From: Acidobacteriota bacterium
GTDB lineage: Bacteria > Acidobacteriota > Terriglobia > Terriglobales > Acidobacteriaceae
Direction: 5' to 3'
Assembly (NCBI GenBank): GCA_019510535.1
Contig: JAEKKE010000374.1
Coordinates: 1 to 6,423, forward strand
DNA: 6,423 bases
Shown in pieces: positions 1 through 6,032 of this stretch. The notes under the pieces are model-generated. The model worked only from the letters and a program-made list of their open reading frames with translations, ran no database searches and had not been told where the DNA came from. Position 1 is the first letter of the stretch, and every line of letters starts with the position of its first letter. The translations under genes and the position numbers were made by a program.

Positions 1-162
1 AAAAACTTTACGGTCGTGGGATTCGCCGGCGTAGAGAAAATCGTGGCTGGCGAGTCCCTTTCCAGGAAGGGCCACGGAAGATGAGGGCGTAGAGACCTGT
101 GCCTGCATTCCGTACGCACCCAAAACAACAAAGATCACGCTGAGAGATCGGGATAGGAACAT
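1..162 (-). CDS. Secreted protein, N-terminal part (gene runs off the left edge)
   Basis: Reading the minus strand from ATG at 162-160 gives 54 open codons to the window edge, beginning MFLSRSLSVIFVVLGAYGMQ. This looks like a Sec signal peptide: one Arg near the start, a hydrophobic core at about residues 7-18, and a likely cleavage site after MQA (residue 21). The mature start contains PGKGLASHDFLYAGE, which I recall from secreted beta-propeller-like proteins of Acidobacteriota; this match is from memory only. An in-frame TGA lies three codons upstream of the ATG, so no longer start in this frame is possible. A GAGAA stretch just before the ATG could serve as a weak ribosome site. The gene is divergent from the exporter operon and shares its 205-base intergenic region. 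The product would be exported to the periplasm or beyond. Function is unknown. The ORF and signal peptide are well supported; the fold is a guess. Confidence 0.72.
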   Translation of the reverse strand, partial: MFLSRSLSVIFVVLGAYGMQAQVSTPSSSVALPGKGLASHDFLYAGESHDRKVF

Positions 163-202
163 CTGTTCTCACGGAAACGGATGGAATGGTCGAACGTCAG
201 CC

Positions 203-231
203 ATTCTCTGCTATGAAACCTCATGCTTCAA
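203..231 (-). promoter_or_regulatory. Possible sigma-70-type promoter for the divergent secreted-protein gene
   Basis: On the minus strand, TTGAAG (plus 226-231) and GAGAAT (plus 203-208) are 17 bases apart. Each matches the -35 or -10 consensus at four of six positions. Transcription would start about 40 bases before the ATG at 162. The match is weak, and hexamers this poor occur often by chance. Confidence 0.2.
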
Positions 232-249
232 GCGAGAGAGACAGCCTGC

Positions 250-286
250 TGTCCATTTCTGGACACGTGGACACGTTTGCGGACAC
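250..286. promoter_or_regulatory. Probable activator-binding site (UAS): inverted repeat plus extra GGACAC half-sites
   Basis: Bases 250-265 read TGTCCATTTCTGGACA, a perfect 6-base inverted repeat around a 4-base spacer. The half-site GGACAC then recurs at 269-274 and 281-286. The unit GGACACGT is an exact tandem repeat at 261-268 and 269-276. Relative to the start predicted from the sigma-54 promoter (about 363), the cluster lies at roughly -113 to -77, the usual range for enhancer sites of AAA+ sigma-54 activators. The inference is that a dimeric activator with a Fis-type helix-turn-helix binds here to switch on the exporter. The regulator is not in this window, so its identity is unknown. 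Confidence 0.6.
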
Positions 287-335
287 TGCGGCATTCAAGA
301 AGAACCCGCAACTCATTGATATTACGCCTCTTACT

Positions 336-352
336 TTGGCCCAAAAGGTGCT
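336..352 (+). promoter_or_regulatory. Sigma-54 (-24/-12) promoter of the exporter operon
   Basis: The sequence TTGGCCCAAAAGGTGCT fits the sigma-54 consensus YTGGCAC-N5-TTGCW. The invariant GG (338-339) and GC (350-351) are separated by exactly 10 bases, TTGGC is complete, and TGCT matches at the -12 element. The expected transcription start is near 363, only about five bases before the proposed adaptor ATG at 368. The inverted repeat about 80-110 bases upstream supports an activator-dependent promoter. No credible sigma-70 promoter was seen in the same interval. Confidence 0.65.
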
Positions 353-367
353 CCAGTATTTCTACGT

Positions 368-547
368 ATGGACATCCAAAGACCTGATATCAGGCTAAAG
401 AAGCAACGGCGGCAGTGGATCTTGGGTGGCGTTCTGGTCCTGGTGCTGTCGGTCGTGGGATGGGCTGGCGACCGTGTGGACCGACACCGTAAAGCAGGGA
501 CCGCTGCTGCGCCAGGTACGCGGGCCGGGCACGCTGGTTCCGCGTGA
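368..547 (+). pseudogene. N-terminal tail and membrane anchor of the HlyD/MacA adaptor, out of frame with the body
   Basis: The frame from ATG 368 starts MDIQRPDIRLKKQRRQ, followed by a hydrophobic segment WILGGVLVLVLSVVGWA (residues 17-33). This is a short basic cytoplasmic tail plus a single inner-membrane anchor. I recognise MDIQRPDI as the usual start of acidobacterial HlyD-type adaptors. After about base 469 the frame no longer resembles the family and stops at TGA 545-547. The family-like sequence resumes in the next frame at base 471 (TVWTDTVK). Joining the two by skipping one base would give a protein of about 406 residues. No classical slippery site is visible at the switch, so a mutation or sequence error is likelier than programmed frameshifting. 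No Shine-Dalgarno precedes ATG 368. The segment useful to the adaptor is only 368 to about 470. Confidence 0.68.
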
Positions 548-1589
548 AGATCGCATTCGCCTTATCCCCTCCGAGACAGAAGCGACCGTCGTCCGTATCC
601 GCGTTCTTCCCGGTGCAAAGGTCGAGCCAGACACCGTCCTGATGGACCTGGTGGATCCGACCGTGCAGCAGGAACTGTTGGATGCTGAGCTGCAGTGGAA
701 GGCCGCGCAGACTGACCTGATGAACGTGAAGGCGAAGCTCGACAGCGACCTTATGACCCAGCAGGCCGCAGCCGCCACTGTCAGTGCCGACTACAAACAG
801 GCCAAGCTGCAGGCTCAAACGGACAAATCGCTCTTTGACCTGGGCGTCATCAGCGGTTTGACCTACAGCGCCTCCAAGGGCAAGGCCGACGAGCTTACGA
901 CGCGCGATGAGATTGAGAAGAAGCGGATCACCGTCAATGAAAAGGCGATCGAGACCCAGATCGCCGTACAGCAGACCAAGGTGGAGCAGGCACGCGCGCT
1001 GCTTGCGCTGAAACAGCGGCAGCAGGATGCCCTCAGTGTCCGGGCCGGCATCAGCGGTGTCCTGGTCGACCTTCCCCACCAGGTGGGCGAACATGTGGCG
1101 CCGGGCACAACCCTGGCCAAAGTCGTCCAGCCTGACCAGCTCAAGGCCAGCCTGAAGATCGCCGAGACCCAGGCACGCGATATCCAGATCGGCCAGCCCT
1201 CTGAGATCGACACCCATAACGGCGTCATCCCCGGCAAAGTGATACGGATTGACCCCGCCGTAGTGAACGGAACCGTGACCGTTGACGTAGAACTAGCAGG
1301 CGCTCTTCCGCAGGGAGCGCGTCCGGACCTCAGCGTCGATGGCGAAATTGATCTCGACCGGCTGTCCAACGTACTGTTTGTGGGCCGTCCCGCATTCGGC
1401 AACGAGAACAGCACGATCAGCCTTTTCCGCCTGGGCTCTGACGGAAAGACCGCGGTACGGGTTCCGGTAAAGGTTGGCAAAGCATCGGTGAATGCAATCC
1501 AGGTCATGGAAGGATTGCAGGCCGGAGACACCGTGATCCTGTCGGATATGAGCCGATGGGAGAACACAGACAGAATTCGCCTGGAATAG
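426..1589 (+). CDS. HlyD/MacA-family periplasmic adaptor subunit of a tripartite ABC exporter (body; N-terminus frameshifted)
   Basis: This is the periplasmic adaptor that would link the inner-membrane permease to the TolC channel. Counting from GTG 426 (387 residues), the parts in order are: first lipoyl half about 48-80 (TEATVVRIRVLPGAKVEPDT), a long alpha-helical hairpin about 80-200 rich in Gln, Lys and Ala, second lipoyl half about 203-235 (GISGVLVDLPHQVGEHVAPG), a beta-barrel about 238-315, and a membrane-proximal domain to the end (GLQAGDTVILSDMSRW). The first 14 or so residues from GTG 426 (MAFWSWCC...) do not look like family sequence and lack a membrane anchor. The true start is probably ATG 368 in another frame. 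GTG 426 is only the first start codon in this open frame and has no good ribosome site. Unless the frameshift is an artefact, the product would be unanchored or not made. The gene ends 21 bases before the first ATPase. The family call is very secure; the start is not. Confidence 0.9.
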   Translation: MAFWSWCCRSWDGLATVWTDTVKQGPLLRQVRGPGTLVPREDRIRLIPSETEATVVRIRVLPGAKVEPDTVLMDLVDPTVQQELLDAELQWKAAQTDLMNVKAKLDSDLMTQQAAAATVSADYKQAKLQAQTDKSLFDLGVISGLTYSASKGKADELTTRDEIEKKRITVNEKAIETQIAVQQTKVEQARALLALKQRQQDALSVRAGISGVLVDLPHQVGEHVAPGTTLAKVVQPDQLKASLKIAETQARDIQIGQPSEIDTHNGVIPGKVIRIDPAVVNGTVTVDVELAGALPQGARPDLSVDGEIDLDRLSNVLFVGRPAFGNENSTISLFRLGSDGKTAVRVPVKVGKASVNAIQVMEGLQAGDTVILSDMSRWENTDRIRLE

Positions 1590-1610
1590 GCAGCGACAAG
1601 GAGAGATTAA

Positions 1611-2321
1611 ATGGCAGAGACGATTATCGACATCGAGCAGCTCACCAAGGTCTTCTACACCGACGAGATCGAAACGCATGCGCTATCCGGCATCCACATG
1701 CAGATCCAGCGCGGCGAATACGTGGCGATGTCGGGCCCATCGGGCTGCGGCAAGTCGACGCTGCTCTCAATCATCGGCCTTCTGGATACGCCGACGAACG
1801 GCCGCTATCAGTTGAATGGAAACGAAGTCGCAAACCTTAACTTTTCCGACCGGTCGCGTATCCGTAACCAGGAGATCGGTTTCATCTTCCAGAGCTTCAA
1901 CCTGATCGGCGACCTGACCGTTGCAGAGAACGTGGAACTCCCACTCACCTACCGCAGCGGCATGCCGGTTGCCGAGCGCAAGAAGCGCGTGCAGGAATCA
2001 CTCGAGCGCGTCAACATGGCGCACCGCATGCGGCATTACCCGGCGCAGCTCTCCGGCGGTCAGCAGCAGCGTGTCGCTGTGGCGCGCGCTCTCGCAGGCT
2101 CGCCCTCTATTCTTCTGGCTGATGAGCCTACCGGAAACCTTGACTCAAAAAATGGCGAAGCGGTCATGTCGCTGCTGAAAGAGCTGCACGACGAAGGCGC
2201 CACCATCTGCATGGTGACGCACGACCCACGCTTTGCCGCACATGCCGAACGACAGATTCACCTCTTCGACGGCAAGGTCGTCGCGGAGGGTGAGCTGAGC
2301 CACCTGATGGCGGAGGTCTAG
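1611..2321 (+). CDS. MacB/LolD-type ABC transporter ATP-binding protein (first ATPase)
   Basis: This cytoplasmic ATPase powers the exporter. It has 236 residues, normal for a stand-alone MacB/LolD-type subunit, and all core motifs are intact: Walker A GPSGCGKST (42-50), Q-loop Gln94 in GFIFQSFNL, signature LSGGQ (147-151), Walker B ILLADE (167-172) with catalytic Glu172, D-loop NLDS (176-179), and switch His204 in MVTHD. The phrases FIFQSFNL and DEPTGNLDS are typical of the MacB/LolD/FtsE branch that works with FtsX-like permeases. The start is fixed by AAGGAGA at 1598-1604, six bases before the ATG. It lies between the adaptor and the small membrane-protein gene, with only four bases to the latter. 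It would pair with the duplicated permease at 2753, either as a homodimer or with the second ATPase at 5325. Confidence 0.96.
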   Translation: MAETIIDIEQLTKVFYTDEIETHALSGIHMQIQRGEYVAMSGPSGCGKSTLLSIIGLLDTPTNGRYQLNGNEVANLNFSDRSRIRNQEIGFIFQSFNLIGDLTVAENVELPLTYRSGMPVAERKKRVQESLERVNMAHRMRHYPAQLSGGQQQRVAVARALAGSPSILLADEPTGNLDSKNGEAVMSLLKELHDEGATICMVTHDPRFAAHAERQIHLFDGKVVAEGELSHLMAEV

Positions 2322-2325
2322 TGCC

Positions 2326-2691
2326 ATGCGCAAACTGTTGAAAGATGCAGGCGACTCTCTGTATCTCACACCCTGGACAGCAGCGGCGCTTGTGTTGATT
2401 GCGCTGCTGTCCAGCCTTTCTATCCATGCAACGACCATCAGCAATACTGACGCAGACCGGGTCAGCCTGGTCGTCACGTATGGCGATGACACCGTGCTGC
2501 AGGCGGAAGCCCACGACCGGAACCACATGCAATCGTCCAAGGCGACGTTATCGCGCCTTTCCTTCGATGCCAGGCTCGGCAGCTTGTCTCTTCGGCTGAG
2601 CGTACCGTCGGTATCCACGCTTCCATTGCTCAGGGAACTCCCCGGAGTGCCGGTGGAGAACCAATGCCCAATGACGAAGAGCGTCGCTTAA
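2326..2691 (+). CDS. Small single-pass membrane protein of unknown function, apparently frameshifted in its second half
   Basis: The open frame gives 121 residues starting MRKLLKDAGDSLYLTPW. A short cytoplasmic-type start leads to one hydrophobic segment at about 17-34 (WTAAALVLIALLSS), then a soluble region presumably in the periplasm (VSLVVTYGDDTVLQAEAHD). GGAGGT at 2312-2317, inside the end of the ATPase gene, is a good ribosome site eight bases before the ATG, so the start is well supported. After residue 84 (SFDARL) the text becomes Leu/Ser/Pro-rich and unlike a natural continuation. A better continuation lies in another frame from 2577 and ends in an overlap with the permease start. Read as one gene with that shift, the product would be 143 residues. 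I do not recognise a named family. Its place between ATPase and permease suggests an accessory part of the exporter, but that is inference only. Confidence 0.65.
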   Translation: MRKLLKDAGDSLYLTPWTAAALVLIALLSSLSIHATTISNTDADRVSLVVTYGDDTVLQAEAHDRNHMQSSKATLSRLSFDARLGSLSLRLSVPSVSTLPLLRELPGVPVENQCPMTKSVA

Positions 2692-2756
2692 GACTGAACC
2701 GTTACATGACGTACGTTGACCGGATTCGCAGCCGGCGAAGGAGAGGTGCACGATGA
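2577..2756 (+). pseudogene. Out-of-frame C-terminal half of the small membrane protein
   Basis: From CGG at 2577 another frame stays open for 59 codons to TGA 2754-2756. It includes RQLVSSAERTVGIHASIAQG and later NDEERRLRLNRYMTYVDRIR, then an Arg-rich tail. This charged, helix-like text looks far more natural than the current frame. Its stop forms an ATGA overlap with the permease ATG at 2753, a standard arrangement for translationally coupled genes. It would join the upstream frame by rereading one base (equivalent to restoring one lost base) at CTC/CGG near 2577, giving DARL-RQLV. No slippery heptamer is present, so a one-base deletion, real or from sequencing, is the simplest reading. Confidence 0.6.
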
Positions 2757-5305
2757 ATCGACTGGTGCAGGACATTAAGTTCGCGCTGCGGCAGCTCAGA
2801 AAGTCGCCCGGATTTACTATGACGGCCGTCGTGACCCTGGCGCTGGGTATCGGCGCTAATGCGGCGATCTTTACGCTGGTGCACGCCGTGCTGCTCAAAA
2901 ATCTTCCCGTCTCCGATCCCAAGCTGCTGGTGCGTGTCGGCGATACGGACGACTGCTGCGTCAACGGCGGCGTTCCCGACCACCGCGACTATTCGATCTT
3001 CGCCTTTGAGCTTTACCAACACCTGCGTGAGAACACGCCTGAGTTTGAAAACCTGGCAGCCATGCAGGCAGGCGTTGGCTATGCCGGCGTAACAGCGAGA
3101 AGCAGCAAACCTGGTGATCTTCCCCATGCTGCGCGCGGCGAAGTGGTGACGGGCAACTACTTTCAAGTATTGGGCCTGAGGCCTTACGCAGGACGACTCA
3201 TCATTCCCTCCGACGACGTACAGGGTGCACCGATGGGCGTTGTGATGAGCTACCAGGCGTGGCAGCGTGACTACGCCAGCGACCCCTCCGTCGTGGGAAG
3301 TACCTTCGTACTGAATACCTATCCGGTCACAATTCTTGGCATTACGCCGCCATCCTTCTACGGCGACCGCATGACCGACACCCCGCCGGACTTCTATATC
3401 CCCATGGTCATGGAGCCGAACTTCGGCCCGGGAAATCCCACAAGCTTACTGCACCGCAGAGATGCAAACTGGCTCTACCTGCTGGGAAAGATCAAGCCGG
3501 GGACGGATCTGAAACAGCTTGAGGCCAAGATGAGCGCCTCGCTTCGCAACTATCTCGCAACCTTGCCGCTCTATCAGCGCCAGGACAGGCAGCCTGACCT
3601 GGCGGGTGCGCATGTGGTTCTTACGCCGGGTGGGGCCGGTATCGAAAATTTGCAGCAGGAGTATGGCGTCGGCCTGAAGATGCTCATCACTATCTCGGCA
3701 CTCGTGCTGCTGATCGCCTGCGCCAACATCGCCAACCTGATGCTGGTGCGCGGTATGGCGCGTAGAGCCGAAACCTCCATTCGCATGGCTTTGGGGGCAC
3801 AGCGCACAAGGCTTATCCGGCAGATGCTTACTGAGAGCGTTGTGCTCTCCTGTCTCGGCGGCTTTGCGGGACTTCTCGTCGCATATGCCGGAACCAAGGT
3901 CCTGCTGACGATGGCATTTCCCCATGCGCAGAGCCTTCCTATTGAAGCGACGCCATCCCTAGCAGTACTCGGGTTCGCCTTCGCACTCTCCCTTCTTACC
4001 GGCTTGATCTTCGGTGTGGCGCCCGCCTGGGTGACGTCACACTCGCAGCCCGCCGATGCATTGCGAGGATCGAATCGCACCACGTCAGACCGGTCTGGTT
4101 TGCTGCAACGGTCGCTGGTGATCCTGCAGGCAGCGCTCTCTCTGATTCTGCTGGTCGGTGCGGGGCTGATGGCGAAGAGCCTGAGCAAGCTGGAGAACCA
4201 GGACTTCGGTGTCGTCACAGAAAATCGCGTCGTGGCGCACTTCAGTCCCGAGAGCTCTGGATATAAGCAGGAGCAGCTTCAGGGTCTCTACGACAAAATC
4301 ATCAATGACCTGCATGCGCTACCCGGGGTCGACAAAGCTGCGCTCTCGCTTTACACGCCGCTCGAAGGCAACAACTGGGGAGAAGGTGTCTATATTCAGG
4401 GCCGGCCCGAGCCCGGCGCTCAAGCGAAGAACGGCGCCTCATGGCTGCGCGTAGGACCGGAGTATTTCGACATCGTCGGTCATCATGTGTTGCGCGGTCG
4501 CGGAATTACAGCACAGGACACAGCGACTTCCCTTCCGGTAGTCGTCGTGAATGACGCTTTCGTGAAGAAATTCTTCTCCAATGGGGAAAATCCCCTTGGG
4601 GCGCACTTCGGTATCCGAGGCATGGAGAGCGTGGGTGACTGGGAGATCGTCGGCGTGGTCTCCGACATTAAGTACAACGACCTAAGGCGGCCTACGCGGG
4701 CCATGTACTTTCGGCCGCTATTGCAGGTGGCGCACACAAAGCCACAGGACGATACCCGGTCTCTGTATGCCGGGGCAATCATGCTCACGACCAAGGGTCA
4801 CGTGGGCAACCTGGAATCGCAGGTACGCCGGACCCTCGCCAATATCAACCCGAATCTCACGGTGGTGAACTACAACACCTTCGAAGAACAGGTCCGTGGC
4901 CAGTTCGACCAGGAGCGGATGATCGCCCGGCTCACGCTGATGTTCAGCCTGCTGGCACTGATGCTCGCTGCGGTTGGACTCTATGGCGTTACCGCCTACT
5001 CAGTCGCACGGCGCACCCCGGAGATCGGCGTACGCATGGCTCTGGGTGCGGGCCGCGGCAATGTCATTGCCATGGTGATGCGCGAGGCGATGTTTCAAGC
5101 CATCATCGGCCTGGCCATCGGTATTCCTGCCGCCTGGCTCTGCGTTCGTCTCGTACAGTCACAGCTCTATAACGTCGGCGGCCATGATGCCATGGTCATG
5201 ACCGGCTCTGTCCTGGTGCTGACGGTAGCAGCGCTGCTGGCAGGATTGATTCCCGCACAACGAGCCGCATCAACCGATCCTGTAAAAGCATTGCGCACAG
5301 AGTAG
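2753..5305 (+). CDS. Duplicated MacB/FtsX-family ABC permease (ADOP family)
   Basis: This inner-membrane permease has 850 residues, about twice a single FtsX/MacB permease unit, and two repeats. Repeat 1: transmembrane segment about 21-45, periplasmic MacB core domain about 46-305, then segments about 308-333, 362-387 and 402-427. Repeat 2: segment about 453-475, a second periplasmic domain about 480-718, then segments about 722-748, 775-800 and 814-835. The same motif ends each repeat: RRAETSIRMALGAQRTRLI (337-355) and RRTPEIGVRMALGAGRGNVI (753-772). The N-terminal RQLRKSPGFT and C-terminal STDPVKALR are family hallmarks. AAGGAGAGG at 2738-2746 fixes the start, six bases before the ATG. Many members of this family stand apart from ATPase genes, but this one sits between two of them. 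It probably couples ATP hydrolysis to movement of substrate via the adaptor and TolC, as in MacAB-TolC. Two adjacent cysteines (68-69) lie in the first periplasmic domain. The gene is intact; the substrate is unknown. Confidence 0.95.
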   Translation: MNRLVQDIKFALRQLRKSPGFTMTAVVTLALGIGANAAIFTLVHAVLLKNLPVSDPKLLVRVGDTDDCCVNGGVPDHRDYSIFAFELYQHLRENTPEFENLAAMQAGVGYAGVTARSSKPGDLPHAARGEVVTGNYFQVLGLRPYAGRLIIPSDDVQGAPMGVVMSYQAWQRDYASDPSVVGSTFVLNTYPVTILGITPPSFYGDRMTDTPPDFYIPMVMEPNFGPGNPTSLLHRRDANWLYLLGKIKPGTDLKQLEAKMSASLRNYLATLPLYQRQDRQPDLAGAHVVLTPGGAGIENLQQEYGVGLKMLITISALVLLIACANIANLMLVRGMARRAETSIRMALGAQRTRLIRQMLTESVVLSCLGGFAGLLVAYAGTKVLLTMAFPHAQSLPIEATPSLAVLGFAFALSLLTGLIFGVAPAWVTSHSQPADALRGSNRTTSDRSGLLQRSLVILQAALSLILLVGAGLMAKSLSKLENQDFGVVTENRVVAHFSPESSGYKQEQLQGLYDKIINDLHALPGVDKAALSLYTPLEGNNWGEGVYIQGRPEPGAQAKNGASWLRVGPEYFDIVGHHVLRGRGITAQDTATSLPVVVVNDAFVKKFFSNGENPLGAHFGIRGMESVGDWEIVGVVSDIKYNDLRRPTRAMYFRPLLQVAHTKPQDDTRSLYAGAIMLTTKGHVGNLESQVRRTLANINPNLTVVNYNTFEEQVRGQFDQERMIARLTLMFSLLALMLAAVGLYGVTAYSVARRTPEIGVRMALGAGRGNVIAMVMREAMFQAIIGLAIGIPAAWLCVRLVQSQLYNVGGHDAMVMTGSVLVLTVAALLAGLIPAQRAASTDPVKALRTE

Positions 5306-5324
5306 CAAAGCAACTGGAGACACA

Positions 5325-6032
5325 ATGATTGACCTAAGGAATGTAGAGCGGAGTTACCGCGCAGGCGGTACCGAAACCTGGGTGCTGCGGCGAATCTCCC
5401 TAACGATTCAGCCCTGGGAGTTTGTCACCATTATGGGCCCTTCGGGCGCGGGCAAATCGTCATTGCTGAACGTGCTCGCCATGCTCGATGACCAGTGGAA
5501 GGGCGAGTTCGACTTTGATGGTGTCGCGGTGCACCGTTTGAACCGCAAACAGCGCGCCGATCTCGCGCGGCAGAAGATCGGCATGGTCTTCCAGAGCTAT
5601 CACCTGCTTGACGATATGACGGTCGCTGAGAACATCGATCTTCCTCTGTCCTACAAGGACATCCCCCGTAGCGAACGGCAGGCGATGGTGGCAGACACGC
5701 TTGATCGCTTTCAGATGGTCGCAAAAAAAGATCTCTATCCACACCAGCTCTCCGGCGGACAACAGCAACTGGTGGGCATCGCCCGCGCCATGATTCATAA
5801 ACCGGCGCTGCTGCTCGCTGACGAACCGACAGGCAATCTGCATTCAAAACAGGCACAAGAGATTATGGAGATGTTCCGGCAACTGAATCAGGAAGGCACG
5901 GCGATCGTGCAGGTCACGCACTCCGAAACGAACGCCGCCTACGGCACACGCACCATCGAACTGCGCGATGGCTGGGTCTACTCCGACACGGCCGGCGCAG
6001 CACAACCTCCGCTGCAGGAGGTACGTTCGTGA
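5325..6032 (+). CDS. MacB/LolD-type ABC transporter ATP-binding protein (second ATPase)
   Basis: This is a second cytoplasmic ATPase, 235 residues, distinct from the one at 1611. Motifs: Walker A GPSGAGKSS (38-46), Q-loop Gln90 in GMVFQSYHL, signature LSGGQ (142-146), Walker B LLLADE (162-167) with catalytic Glu167, and switch His199 in QVTHS. Two positions differ from the first ATPase. The D-loop reads NLHS (171-174) instead of NLDS, and the residue after LSGGQQQ is Leu instead of Arg. The catalytic residues remain, so it should be active, but the D-loop change could make the two ATP sites of a mixed dimer unequal. The tail after residue 220 (AAQPPLQEV) is extra. GGAGA at 5316-5320 lies four bases before the ATG. 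The gene follows the permease by 19 bases and overlaps the TolC gene by four (GTGA). Confidence 0.95.
   Translation: MIDLRNVERSYRAGGTETWVLRRISLTIQPWEFVTIMGPSGAGKSSLLNVLAMLDDQWKGEFDFDGVAVHRLNRKQRADLARQKIGMVFQSYHLLDDMTVAENIDLPLSYKDIPRSERQAMVADTLDRFQMVAKKDLYPHQLSGGQQQLVGIARAMIHKPALLLADEPTGNLHSKQAQEIMEMFRQLNQEGTAIVQVTHSETNAAYGTRTIELRDGWVYSDTAGAAQPPLQEVRS
6016..6021 (+). promoter_or_regulatory. Ribosome binding site for the TolC-family gene
   Basis: AGGAGG, a full Shine-Dalgarno match, lies inside the end of the second ATPase gene, seven bases before GTG 6029. It decides in favour of this GTG start, which is in frame with a signal peptide. Confidence 0.8.

Noticed and set aside
186..398. 70-codon plus-strand open frame in the intergenic region
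   Set aside because: It spans the inverted repeat and the sigma-54 promoter, has no ribosome site, and its product resembles no family; chance ORF.
455..471. Programmed ribosomal frameshift in the adaptor gene
   Set aside because: No slippery heptamer, stop-codon pause site or obvious stimulatory hairpin is visible; mutation or sequence error fits better.
390..1567. Long minus-strand open frames opposite the adaptor gene (275 and 234 codons)
   Set aside because: They are antisense shadows of a clearly recognisable HlyD-type gene in GC-rich DNA and carry no family motifs.
3446..4218. Minus-strand open frames opposite the permease (159 and 214 codons)
   Set aside because: Antisense to the conserved first permease repeat, low-complexity composition and no ribosome sites.
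4583..4595. GGGG-AAAAT-CCCC inverted repeat as a possible terminator
   Set aside because: It is short, lies in the middle of the intact permease gene and has no T-run after it; probably incidental.
5431..5856. Minus-strand open frames opposite the second ATPase (141 and 127 codons)
   Set aside because: They mirror conserved ATPase motifs on the other strand; no independent support.
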